From Mesostigma viride (lineage: Eukaryota; Streptophyta; Mesostigmatophyceae; Mesostigmatales; Mesostigmataceae): a DNA stretch of 57,500 bases. Both the position numbers and the translations under genes were made by a program. The notes beneath the pieces are model-generated. The model was not told where the DNA came from. It was given only the letters and a program-made list of their open reading frames with translations, and did not search any database. Below are positions 8,688 to 21,900 of the stretch, one piece after another; the stretch's first letter is position 1; each line of letters opens with the position of its first letter. The DNA lies in contig RPFO01000134.1 in assembly GCA_009746045.1 (NCBI GenBank), positions 1 through 57,500 of the forward strand, read 5' to 3'.

Positions 8688-11650
8688 GTACGCACATTCA
8701 GCTGTGTTTCTCCTTTCGTGAATGCTTAGACAGAGCACGGTTATGCATTAGCATTGAATATGGAACGACCGTTACCTGCAAATATCTTGCCCCTACGTAG
8801 AAGCTTACCTCTGTTCCATGATAAGCCTTGCCCTACACAACAGAGCATACTCGCAGTAGCTACAAAACTAATCTAGAGGCATAATTCGAATGCTATATAA
8901 TGGACAGTCAGCGTACTAACATTGGTTGTCAGCCATGCCGGCCGGCGGCCTGGCTGAAGTTCAATAGCACTCCATTTGACAGGAACATTTAAACTTGGCG
9001 GGACAATGCGAGTTGACTGTTTGACTCTTACCTGGTAGTTGCTCGTGGGAGAGGTATGCAGAGGTTTTCTTGTTAGTCTGTGCTGCTATTGCCTCCAATC
9101 CAAGGTTGCCTGGAGGCCGAATCCATAGGCCAGTCCTAGCAAGCACTGCAGGAATTCCCTGAGACTGCCTTCCCTCCCACATTTTTTTTGGCTGGCATTC
9201 ACTGGAAGCTTATATCAGCACCACGTGTGTGGGAACTCGGAGAGAGTTGAGCGACTGGGGGTCCCTTAGCAGCCAGGCAGGCACACACCATAATGTTGTT
9301 ATCATCGTTGCCTTCTAGCGCGTTTGCTCAGATATATCATGTTTGCCGAAGGCAGCATGCTGCACCTACTGCGCCTGTTACATGCTGCTTCCGCTCTTGG
9401 ATGGCTGCTTGCCGGTATCTCTGCTTAGAATTCGACCCCCTTCGCTAGTGCTTTCCTGACTGCACAGTAGCCAGCCTGGTGACAGCATGCCATGTGCTAG
9501 CAGGCTATCAGATCAGCCTAGCCGCGCGCAAACTGTGGCACAGCTTGGCGTTAGACAAGTATTTAGGCAAGTATTGCTAAAGTATGACATTGGCCCACTA
9601 GTGCATCAGTCCATGCATACTGTGCTGCATGACATGCGAACCTTCAATACACCACTATCCTGATATGCTCGTGATTTTACCTCAGTGCGGGACATGCATA
9701 CAGTTTCGCGTGTCATGCGACCTCTCCATGCCTGGCTATTGTTTTGGCCGGAGTCTTCTCGTTCACGACTTCCTGCAGCTGCTTCCTTTCCTTTTGTGGC
9801 CTCCACCCACTTTGTATCAGATGCCTGCAGATAGTCAAGGCAGTGCCTTACAAAGCAGTAGGTTTCGGGGTGAATATCAAGCAGGTCTCATTACAGTTGA
9901 ACTCCCGGTGTTAAAAAACGTGTGTGATCACCCTCTTGCAGCCGCCCCATACCTTTCCAGCCTCGCTCAGCCTCGCCGCCTTGGTTGTTATGCAGCACTG
10001 CCACAATTTGTATTTCTGTGGAGATCGTAGATAGAAGTGGAAGAGGAAGAAGGGGTGGGGGTGGAAGAGGAAGAAGGGGTGGGGGTGGGAGTAATGGCTA
10101 ACGATTATTACAGTTTTACTACGCAGGGCTCCCTTTGCCTGGTTCATAACTTCAGGTTCCCTCACCACCAGACTTACCTTCAGGACTCAGGTTTCCTCAC
10201 CACCAAACTTACCTCTAGGTTTCCTCACCACCAAACGTCGAGCTATGACTTCTGTGACTTGTGCGCGTGTTCGGGCAGCCAGGAATCATCGGCAGGACAT
10301 GGGAAACGCGCCCAGCTGATTACCAACCAGTCGATGTACAGATTGTCGGATGTCTTTTCTCAGTTATCATTTCGACACATGTGTACGACGATTGGGCTAC
10401 CGAAAGGATGTGGATGTCGGCATGACGTGGAGCATTTGAATCGTGGACGACGTCCTTAACGCACGTTGGAAGACAGTAAAGTTGAAATTTTGTACCGCTG
10501 GAAGATGTCGGGCATTAGCCACGGACAAAAGACGGAACTGTGAGTGTTATTTGAGATGCAGCAGTTTCGGAAGTCTGCGCATAACTTTTTGGGGCGTGCA
10601 TGCACATGCGTGAACTTTGAAGCGTAGAGCCGTAAGAAGTGGAAGGAGTGCCCATGGCAGGACATTGTCTTAAGCTAGAGCTAGCACTGCTGTGCCGTTC
10701 GACTAGCATTAGATTAAATTTCCCGATTGTTGCCTCGTTGGATTTGGGACAAAGCAGAAATGCATGGCCTGTCTAGTTTTATCGGTATTGCCGTTTTACC
10801 AGGTAAACAAGTCATTGCAACATTTCTCGACATTTATGCAGCCGGTTTCTCCTGCGGGTTTGGCCAGTGCCACTCGGGGGGCCTTACAGCCATTTCAGCC
10901 AAGGATTGCCTGCAACGTCCTTCCGGTGACTGCTTCGTTTGCTCCGAGCTGGATGTTTTTCTTCAGAACACTGCTTTCCGACATTACCACGATGCTGTGT
11001 GACAGCCTGCTGGCAGAAGCTGCTTAGACGTTTCTCTAGTGTTACTGAGCTGTCAGTCCCATTGCTCTGCCTTTATAAGGGCTTGGCCACACAGATAAAC
11101 CGCAGCACAACAATGGCCTGTGTAGCTTGGCACATTGTTCTGCTGTCATCTTGCATCGCAGCGTCCTATTCATAGAACGTTGCTGGCGTTGCCACCACGT
11201 ACAGTGAAAGTGGACCTGCCAACATTCTTTAGCATGGGTGAGCTCAGGTCCAGGGGTTGATTTTCTTGTTGTGGTGGATGGCGTTTGCGGTGTATATGTG
11301 GTGATGCAACGCTCTGCTCAGTCTGCTGTCACACAGCACTCCCACCTAGTTGATTATATTGATAGTTGGTTGTTCGATCTATAATCTATTTGTTAACTTT
11401 TTCTTGTTTGTGCGTATGGTCGTCTGCGCTTGCATTGGTGTGGGTATTCTCATTTTAACTCTGCATTCGCGTGCATCCTGATTTCCTGCGAATGTTTGAT
11501 GGCGTGTGTGATGGCACTTGTGGTCGCCTGTTGGTGACGCATGTGATGGCATGTCTGCTGTGGATGACGGGTCGCACCCCCTTGCCACCCTACCCTCTCC
11601 TCCCTTCCCTTTCCCCTGGCCCCCTCAACCAGCCGCTGCGCGGTGTCATG
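8688..11650. other. No gene recognised; short internal duplications
   Basis: Only unconvincing open frames. Two small tandem duplications are visible: GAAGAGGAAGAAGGGGTGGG at about 10040-10090, and a TTTCCTCACCACCAAACTTA-like unit in three diverged copies at about 10150-10228. The stretch may include an unfound 5' exon of LIS1 at its right end. Confidence 0.5.
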
Positions 11651-12130
11651 CCCCTTTGCCCCTCTTTCCTCCCCTCACTTCCCCCCTCACTTCCCCTCTC
11701 CCTTCCCCCCTCACTTCCCCCCTCACTTCCCCCCTCCCTTCCCCCCTCCCTTCCCCCCTCCCTTCCCCCCTCACTTCCCCCCTCACTTCCCCCCTCACTT
11801 CCCCCTCCCTTCCTCCATCCCTTCCCCCTCACTTCCCCCCTCACTTCCCCCCTCACTTCCCCCCTCACTTCCCCCCTCACTTCCCCCCTCACTTCCCCCC
11901 TCACTTCCCCCCTCACTTCCCCCTCACGTCCCTCCTCACTTCCCTCCTCCCTTCCCCCCTCCCTTCCCCCCTCCCTTCCCCCTCCCTTCCCCCCTCCCTT
12001 CCCCCCTCCCTTTCCCCCTCCCTTCCCCCCTCCCTTCCCCCCTCCCTTCCCCCTCCCTTCCCCCCTCACTTCCCCCCTCACTTTCCCCATCACTTCCCCC
12101 CTCACCTCCCCCCGCTGCCCCTCTCCCTTC
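11651..12130 (+). repeat. Pyrimidine-rich 12-bp array before the first recognised LIS1 exon
   Basis: Tandem CTTCCCCCCTCA and CCCTTCCCCC units form a nearly pure C/T tract on the sense strand, ending about 30 bases before the acceptor at 12161. It probably lies in an intron. It yields Ser/Pro open frames in all three + frames, which are composition artefacts. Confidence 0.8.
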
Positions 12131-12161
12131 CCCCCGCTGCCCCCTGGTCCCTTGGACCCAG

Positions 12162-12351
12162 CCACCGCGCGATGCTGGCATACCTGCGCGGCGCTGGGTT
12201 CCAAGAGTCCGCGCGCGCATTCGCAGCGGAGGCGAAGATTGGTGACGACGGCCACCAACACAACGGTGGGGGCGGGGCCGGCGAGGGGGCCGTGCCGGAT
12301 GCCATGACGCTGGAGAGGCGATGGACGTCCGTGGTGCGGCTGCAAAAGAAG
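12162..12351 (+). CDS. LIS1: LIS1 exon with LisH domain
   Basis: Acceptor CCCAG at 12157-12161. Encodes the LisH motif and the [10 protein letters not shown] hallmark. The exon ends AAG before GCGAGT, a GC rather than GT donor, in phase 0. The reading enters with one base of a split codon, which would need an upstream exon. Confidence 0.85.
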
Positions 12352-15300
12352 GCGAGTCCCATTTACAACAGCAATTAAAATTCGTTGTCGGCAGGATTAT
12401 TGTTTGTTCAAATGGCCATGGTGCGGCCGCAAGGGAAGGTACGATTCAGGGAAGTCGTAAGGTCGGTGTTAAAATACTAAATTTACTATCACTATGATTG
12501 TGTGCCGGTGTTGTGGCTGCGGCAGGTGGATTTGTCAAGTAGAAATCATATCAGAACTGTTGTATGAAACTGTTGTCATCAAACAGAAATCATAGCAGCA
12601 CTATTGTATGCTTCTATGGCTGTGGCACGGCTCCAGCAGAAAGGTGGTGGCTTGGCTGCAAACAAAGCGGGAACCTGTGCTTCAAACAGCTGACCTGCTC
12701 CTATCTACTCTGTGTCACACTGGGCAGGTGGAGGTGAAGGTGTGAGTCATAATGTTGTGTGTGTGTGTGTGTCATGACTCTGTACACCCCGACCAGGTGG
12801 TGGAGCTGGAGGGTTGCTAATAGTTTTCCGTTTGTGCATGCTTGGCCCGCCAGGTGGTGGAGCTGGAGGCGTTGCTGGAGGAGCTACGCAGCGACACGCG
12901 CGACCGCATGACCAGCGCGGCAGGCAAGCAGGTGCACCCGCACGGCCGCAATGTCGCCGGCAGGAAGCCGCTGCTGGTGCCCCAGGGCGACGCCGCGCAT
13001 ACGCTCAAAGGGCACCGCAGCCGCGTCAACAGCGTGGCGTTCCACCCGGGTGAGGGCGACAATACTAGTAATGATGATGTCGAGAATAGCAATCATGAGG
13101 ATGGGGATAAGAATGATGGGCATATGACTCGACTTACACTAGCGGTCCTTATGATAAAGCAACGCTAGCCATCATTATGATAGAGCAACGCTAGCAGTCC
13201 TTATGATAGAGCAACGCTAGCCATCATTACGATACCAGTAAAGCAACGCTAGCAGTCCTTATGATAGAGCAACACTAGCAGTCATTACGATAGAGCAACG
13301 CTAGCAGTCCTTATGATACTAGTAAAGCAACGCTAGCCATCATTATGATAGAGCAACGCTAGCCATCATTATGATAAAGCAACGCTAGCAGTCCTTATGA
13401 TAGAGCAACACTAGCAGTCATTACGATACCAGTAAAGCAACGCTAGCAGTCCTTATGATAGAGCAACGCTAGCAGTCATTACGATACCAGTAAAGCAACG
13501 CTAGCAGTCCTTATGATAGAGCAACGCTAGCCATCATTATGATAAAGCAACACTAGCAGTCATTACGATACCAGTAAAGCAACGCTAGCAGTCCTTATGA
13601 TAGAGCAACGCTAGCCATCATTATGATAGAGCAACACTAGCAGTCATCATGATACTAGTAAAGCAACGCTAGCCATCATTATGATAGAGCAACACTAGCA
13701 GTCCTTATGATAGAGCAACACTAACACTAACAACACTGTTAATGATGATGATGATGATGAAAATAATAATAATAATAATAAAAATAATAATAATGGTTAT
13801 AGTGCGGCGCTGCATCTGTGCTCTTGCCCTGTGCAGTGTACACGCTGCTGGCGTCTGCCTCCGATGACGCCAGCATAAAGCTTTGGGACTACGAGAGCGG
13901 GGAGCTAGAACGCACGCTCAAGGGACACCTGGCCGCCGTCACCTCCGTCGCCTTCAGCGGCAGCGGGCGCCTCCTGGGTGAGCATGCCTTGCTTGCGTGG
14001 CGGTGTGCACGATGCGAGCCCTCCTGCCTTGATTGCGTGGCGGTGTGCATGATGCTAGCACGAAGTCGTGGCGAAGGAGGCACAGTGCTACGGCAGCAGG
14101 GATGCTTCGTCCACGCCGGCCCTGAGCGTCATGCGTGAGCCCCTCGCCTGTCTTCCACGGCATGTGCCCATGACCCTCGCCCTCTGCCTCGTGTGTTGAT
14201 AGAGACGGATGGGTCGATAGAGAGACGTTGATGCCTCTGTGCCACTGTCATGCATATGTGCCACTTCAATGCCTCGGTGCCACTGTAATGCCTGTGTGCC
14301 ACGCTGATGCCTCTTGCGCTGCTGTGCCACGCGCCCATGCCTGCCCCCTCCGCCTGCCACTCACCCTTGTGCCCACTCGTGCCACTACCCATCCTCATCG
14401 GTTGGCCTAGCTCCTGTGCTCACTCGTGCCCATGCCTGCCCCTGTGGTGGCCCATGACCCCTTCTCCGCGCTTGTAACGCATGCCCCATGGTGGCCCATG
14501 ACCCCTCCTCTGCCCTTGTGACGCCTGCCAATCTATCTGTGCCACCACCCGTCCTCGCGGGGTCGGCCCCCTTGCGCCCATGCCCATCGCCCATCTGTTG
14601 TACCCATCGGTCTACCAGCCTCGGGCTCTGCGGACGCCAGCATAAAGCTCTGGGAGGTGGCGGCCGACAGCTGCAGCTGCCGGCGCACGCTGCAGGGGCA
14701 CAGCGAGGCGGTGGGTGCTGACAAGTGCTGTCGTGATGCGGGGGATGGCGTCATCATCCGTGTATGACTTGTGTAGGACTGACCTTGACTGATCACAAAT
14801 CTCGGACCTGTATTGCCTGGTCCAGTGAAATGTGTAACTCTGCGAGCTCACTCACACCATCTGAGGTTGTCACTTGTGGCCTTCCTTACAAACCAATCAT
14901 AAGAATCTGCACAGAATTGTGTAGTGGTCTGTACCTGCACAAGAAAACAAAATCTGTTTCTGCACAAGAAAAAAAAGTCTGTATCTGCACAAGAAAGCAA
15001 ACTCAGTATCTGCAGAAGAAAACAAACTCTATACCTGCACAAGAAAACAAGGGCCGTCCCTGGTGATGTGGCTATTGACCGTCACCACCTCCATCCCTCT
15101 GCCACCGCCCCTATCGTGTACCAAGCTCCCACGTTGCAGTTTACACCAATATATATATAGCAAATTGTTTAAACATAACATTCTCAATATGTATAGCCTG
15201 GACTATACTTTGTGTCAATATCGCAACGGTACTCGGATCCCACCATCGCCACCCCCCGCGTTCCCGCCATCACGCATCGCGGGACAAAGGCACCCGCGTT

Positions 15301-18300
15301 CCCGCCATCATGCATCGTCAAACAAAAGCCCTAACCAACGACGCCGTCGCCGTCGTTCCCCACCATGTCCTTATTCGACAGGATGCACGGCATGTTCGCT
15401 ATAACCATTGGATGGTTGGCGCCTGAATCATAGCGACCAGATGCCCATTCAAATACCATGCTTGAATGTGTTGCTGTCCGGCTTGTACCCTTGTTACGGA
15501 GCATGTGTGACTTGAAGGTTGCTGTCACACCCACCTACGCACTAGAAAAGCGACCTGGGCAAAGCGACCTCGTATGAGATGGGCTCACCCTCGCGAAGCC
15601 TAGTACCATAACGAGTGATGCCCTTCTGGTATTTAAAGGGCAAGCGAATCTGCCTCCCTGTGGAGAAGGCGTTGCCCTCACCAAGCTTTGTATGCAAAGG
15701 CTAGTTCTTGAAGATGCCCTGAAGAGGCCCCCCGGCTCGCCCACACATGCACACACATGAATCCCCCCCCCCCACACGCCTGCATACACACCACCAACGC
15801 GCCACAACGCGCCAGGTGTCCTCGGTCGCCTTCTCTCGCGCGGGCGATGTGGTGGTGTCGACCAGCCGCGACACGAGCGTGCGGCTGTGGGACGCCGAAA
15901 CAGGGTGAGGGGAAACTTATTTGTAGCACCGATGGGGATACCTAGCACCCATGTGGGTCGCATAGGATTTCGGCATTCTAAGTTCAAAGTAGTTGAGAAT
16001 ACTATATTTTATTATCTTTAGCTCAAATTAGTAAAATTTAGTAGAGCCATTCACGCTTAAAGTTGGGTTCACGCCTTAAGTTGGGTTGACCCCTCGAAAA
16101 CCTCGAACCCAAAAGGCGTGAATCACTGTACCGCTAGTATGCTGCAGTTCGTGAGTATTAGGACCCTCGCGGTTATGGACCTGTCCTTCACCTGGGGAGT
16201 GGGCGCACAATATATGCAGGCGCACGATGGGCCCATGATCGGTGCGCCCACGCTGTGCTACGAAAGGTCCTACGCGCCCTCCATCCCATGGCACACGGGA
16301 GTGCTCTCATCACCACTCTCCGCCCACACGTCATGCATGTTGTCATCTGGAACGATAGATTCGGCCCCTTCCAACCGGGGGTGGTCCTCGAATAGCCAGG
16401 ATCCGGCCCTCTTTGTTTGAGGGGTGGTCCTCGAATGGAATAGCCAGGATCCTGCCTCTTTGTTTGAGGGGTGGTCCTCGAATGGAATAGCCAGGATCCG
16501 GCCTCTTTGTTTGAGGGGTGGTCCTCGAATAGAATAGCCTGGATCCTGCCCTCTTTGTTTGAGGGGTGGTCCTCGAATGGAATAGCCAGGATCCTGCCCT
16601 CTTTGTTTGAGGGGTGGTCCTCGAATGGAATAGCCTGGATCCTGCCCTCTTTGTTTGAGGGGTGGTCCTCGAATGGAATAGCCAGGATCCGGCCCTCTTT
16701 GTTTGAGGGGTGGTCCTCGAATGGAATAGCCAGGATCCGCCCTCTTTGTTTGAGGGGTGGTCCTCGAATAGAATAGCCAGGATCCGCCCTCTTTGTTTGA
16801 GGGGTGGTCCTCGAATGGAATAGCCAGGATCCTGCCCTCTTTGTTTGAGGGGTGGTCCTCGAATGGAATAGCCTGGATCCGGCCTCTTTGTTTGAGGGGT
16901 GGTCCTCGAATAGAATAGCCAGGATCCTGCCCTCTTTGTTTGAGGGGTGGTCCTCGAATGGAATAGCCAGGATCCGGCCCTCTTTGTTTGAGGGGTGGTC
17001 CTCGAATGGAATAGCCAGGATCCGGCCCTCTTTGTTTGAGGGGTGGTCCTCGAATGGAATAGCCAGGATCCTGCCCTCTTTGTTTGAGGGGTGGTCCTCG
17101 AATGGAATAGCCAGGATCCGGCCTCTTTGTTTGAGGGGTGGTCCTCGAATGGAATAGCCAGGATCCTGCCCTCTTTGTTTGAGGGGTGGTCCTCGAATGG
17201 AATAGCCAGGATCCTGCCCTCTTTGTTTGAGGGGTGGTCCTCGAATGGAATAGCCAGGATCCGGCCTCTTTGTTTGAGGGGTGGTCCTCGAATGGAATAG
17301 CCAGGATCCTGCCCTCTTTGTTTGAGGGGTGGTCCTCGAATGGAATAGCCAGGATCCTGCCCTCTTTGTTTGAGGGGTGGTCCTCGAATGGAATAGCCAG
17401 GATCCTGCCTCTTTGTTTGAGGGGTGGTCCTCGAATGGAATAGCCAGGATCCGCCCTCTTTGTTTGAGGGGTGGTCCTCGAATGGAATAGCCAGGATCCT
17501 GCCCTCTTTGTTTGAGGGGTGGTCCTCGAATGGAATAGCCAGGATCCTGCCCTCTTTGTTTGAGGGGTGGTCCTCGAATGGAATAGCCAGGATCCGGCCT
17601 CTTTGTTTGAGGGGTGGTCCTCGAATGGAATAGCCAGGATCCTGCCCTCTTTGTTTGAGGGGTGGTCCTCGAATGGAATAGCCAGGATCCTGCCCTCTTT
17701 GTTTGAGGGGTGGTCCTCGAATGGAATAGCCAGGATCCTGCCCTCTTTGTTTGAGGGGTGGTCCTCGAATGGAATAGCCAGGATCCGGCCCTCTTTGTTT
17801 GAGGGGTGGTCCTCGAATGGAATAGGATCCTGCCCTCTTTGTTTGAGGGGTGGTCCTCGAATGGAATAGCCAGGATCCTGCCCTCTTTGTTTGAGGGGTG
17901 GTCCTCGAATGGAATAGCCAGGATCCGGCCTCTTTGTTTGAGGGGTGGTCCTCGAATGGAATAGCCAGGATCCTGCCCTCTTTGTTTGAGGGGTGGTCCT
18001 CGAATGGAATAGCCAGGATCCTGCCCTCTTTGTTTGAGGGGTGGTCCTCGAATGGAATAGCCAGGATCCTGCCCTCTTTGTTTGAGGGGTGGTCCTCGAA
18101 TGGAATAGCCAGGATCCTGCCCTCTTTGTTTGAGGGGTGGTCCTCGAACGGCCTGGCCTGGATCCGGCCTCTTTGTTTGATCGTTTTTGCATGTGCAAGA
18201 TGCGCACTGCTCACCCTTCCCTCCCTCTCCCCCCGCCACCACGGCAATCGTGACCTCCCCTTCCCCCCAGCGCGCAACTGCACGCGCTTCTGGGCCATAC

Positions 18301-18770
18301 CGACTGGGTGCGCTGCGCGGCGCTCTCCTCCGATGGGGCGCTGCTGGCGACCGGCGGGTCCGACAAGGTGCGTTTTATTGCAAGGTGCATAGTTGAGCTG
18401 GTCGTGCTATCCGTTGATACTTGACAGCTTGTGCCCGTCCTGGATCCGTTGATGTTTGACAGCTTGTGCTGGTGCGGCTATCTGTTGATATTTGACCACT
18501 GGTGCTGGTCCTGCTATCCGTTGATGTTTGACAGCTTGTGCTGGTGCGGCTATCTGTCGATATTTGACGTCTTGTGATGGTCCTGATATCTGTTGATATT
18601 TGACTGGTTGCGGTGTGCTGCATTCGCTTGGTATGTAGAGCCGTGCTGCTACCCCTTGCCTTCTGAGGCCAACCACCTCTCTAAGCTGGCAACTGCAGCC
18701 CGGTGGTTCCCCCTGGAGCTGCTGTGACCCCCCACCCCCCACCCCCCACCCCCCACCCCCCACCCCCCAC

Positions 18771-18801
<31 letters not shown>

Positions 18802-18866
18802 CAACACACGCACATCACAAACACACACGCACATCACAAACACATATGCACACACATCAAACCCCC

Positions 18867-18936
<70 letters not shown>

Positions 18937-21900
18937 AGACCGCCCACGTTTGGGACGTACGACCCGGTGCGGGTGCCGAGACTGGCCCCGTGGCGGTGCT
19001 GCAGGGACACGAAATGGCGGTGGAGTGTGTCGCCTTCTCGCTACGGGACGACCCGCCGACGTCAGCGCCGCCGGCAACGACGTCATCAACGCTGGGGCGC
19101 CCTGCACGTGGAGGCGTGGGGGGAGCGGTTCCCGAAAACGCGACTAGGGGTGAAGAGCGTCCGGTACGTGTTTTCTCGCCACCCTGTGTTGGTGTGCTAG
19201 AGGAGGAACCGCGAGCGGGCATATTCAGAAGTCCTCCCCCTCATGCCAACCGCAATGCTTATATTCCGCTGCCTGCTCTCCTTGCCTGTCCCTGGGCCGG
19301 TCCACAACCTGGCGGCAGAATGGCACCTTGCGCAATCCGCCAGGTGGCAGCGCGGGAGCCGCCGCGTCCGACAGCAGCAAGGGGTCCCCCCTGCGCCCTC
19401 CCGCGCTCGCGCGCGCGTCCTCCGCTGACGTCGCCGACGTCATGTCCCCCACTGCGCGGGTGGCGGCGCTGGCCTACTCGCAAGGGGCGTTTGACGTGTT
19501 CGACCAGATTGTGTCCTCGCGGCGGGAGCAGGGGGGGGAGAGCCCCCTGGCGTGGCTGGTGACGGGGGCCAGGGACGGGGCGCTGCGTGTGTGGGACACG
19601 CTGACGTGGACGTGCGTGGTCACCCTGGTGAGTGCCGCCGACATACGATTCCTACCAAGACATCACCTGGGTGGTCACGAGTGAAGGAGCGCTGGTTGCT
19701 GCCGACAGTTGTGGCGGCTCTGCGGTTTAAGCGCCTCTCTCTTTGGTTCATGCGCCTCATCGTTGCGCTTCCTTGTTGCGCCTCTTTGGTTTCGGATGTC
19801 CCGTCGTGACAAAGAAACCCCAGCCAGGTCAGAGGCTGAGCTCTGCGTTAAAACTATTGCCGACGTCCAGCTGGAATGTGCCCTCTCCCTCGGCTAGGGT
19901 GCAAGCGTGGTGCCTAGGGTGCAAGCGTCGTGCCTAGGGAGCAAGCGTGGTGCCTAGGGGGCAAGCGTCATGGCCAGGGGGCAAGCGTCATGGCTAGGGA
20001 GCAAGCGTCGTGGCTAGGGGCAAGCGTCATGGCTAGGGGCAAGCGTTGTGGGTGCAAGCAGCGTGGCTAGGGGGCCTAGCAACCAATCGTGTGCATGGAT
20101 GAATCCGGTGCACATTCATGTACACCCGTGCGTCATCCGTAATGTCTGCCCATGTGCGGATACCCAACGTTCGCCCGTGCACCGCGGTTGCATATTCCTT
20201 TTTTATGGTCATGGGAATCATATCCTTCTCTGATGATGTGAACCATACCCTTTCTTTCATTGTCATGTGACGCTCATTCTTTTTTTTTTCATGGGAAGCA
20301 TATCTTTAAGGTCTTGTACAGAGTCTTCTTGGAATTCGCTCATCAGGGGCGCGTGGCATGGCTGCCCGCGCGACCGCGTCTGGAGTAATAGGGTCTGGAG
20401 TAATAGGGGTGTCTGCCGAAGGGGGACCCAGGAACACCCATGAGGAGAAAGTCGCCTCCCCCTTCCTCATTTTCATGATGTCATTGTAGCCTGTCTTGTG
20501 ACAAGGAGCCCATGACACCTTAGCCTGTTTGGTGATGGGGAGACCACGTCACCGGCCATGTGGTTGGTCCAATCGATGGCACACCACCCACCCACCCACG
20601 CGCGCCACTTACCCACCCACCCACCCACCCACCCACCCACCCACCCACCCACCCACCCACCCACCCACCCACCCACCCACCCACCCACCCACCCACCCAC
20701 CCACCCACCCACGCGCGCCACTTACCCACCCACCCACCCACCCACCCACCCACCCACCCACCCACCCACCCACCCACCCACCCACCCACCCACCCACCCA
20801 CCCACCTTCACCCACCTTCACCCACCTTCACCCACCTTCACCCACCTTTACCCACCTTTACCCACCTTCACCCACCTTCACCCACCTTCACTCACCTTCA
20901 CCCACCTTCACCCACCTTCACCCACCTTTACCCACCTTCACCCACCTTCACCCACCTTCACCCACCTTCACCCACCTTCACCCACCTTCACCCACCTTCA
21001 CCCACCTTCACCCACCTTTACCCACCTTCACCCACCTTCACCCACCTTCACCCACCTTTACCCACCTTCACCCACCTTCACCCACCTTCACCCACCTTTA
21101 CCCACCTTCACCCACCTTCACCCACCTTCACCCACCTTCACCCACCTTCACCCACCTTCACCCACCTTCACCCACCTTTACCCCGCAAGCAGACGGGCCA
21201 CTCCTCGTGGGTCCGCGGCGTCCTCTTTGGGCCCCGCTGCCAGATCTTCAGCGTCTCAGACGACAGGTGGGTGCGCGCCGTGCGCGCTCCTTGAATACAT
21301 AGTGGTGGCTGTTTGTGCCACAATCAGTGGCCATGCCTTTCCTGCAACACACCGCCATTGCTGCTTCCAAAGCAACGTATACGCGTCATCACTTGCGACA
21401 GGCATGCCTTTGTTAGTAATGCATAGTTTTTTTTTCCAAGGAGTGATGAATGCAGAGCCCGAGGTGTGATCAGTTTGCCTCTGTTTCTGCGCACGGTTTG
21501 TTCGTAGCAGCTGGCACACGGAGGCGCAGGTGTCCGTATGGCGCCCAGCCCTCACACGAGCTTGCGTGACTCAATGTCCTCTTCCGTGGTGTGTGTGCGT
21601 GTGTTTGTGTGTGTGTGTGTGCGCGTGCGCGTGCGCGTGCGTGTGCGTGTGCGTGTGCGTGTGCGTGTGCGTGTGCGTGTGCGTGTGCGTGTGCGTGTGC
21701 GTGTGCGTGTGCGTGTGCGTGTGCGTGTGCGTGTGCGTGTGCGTGTGCGTGTGCGTGTGCGTGTGCGTGTGCGTGTGCGTGTGCGTGTGCGTGTGCGTGT
21801 GCGTGTGCGTGTGCGTGTGCGTGTGCGTGTGCGTGTGCGTGTGCATGTGCATGTGTGTGTGTGTGTTTGTGCGTGTGTGTGTGTGCGTATGTGTGCGTGT

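Noticed and set aside
11471-12378. Ser/Pro-rich N-terminal extension of LIS1 through the C/T array
   Set aside because: Composition artefact; the LisH family has no such extension, and an acceptor lies at 12159-12161.
16380-18180. CRISPR array
   Set aside because: Units are contiguous and near-identical with no unique spacers, in a eukaryotic intron; the same applies to 48991-53742.
16188-18298. Three long antisense frames over the LIS1 intron
   Set aside because: Produced by the 48-bp minisatellite with 47/48-bp length variants; the array lies within a well-supported intron.
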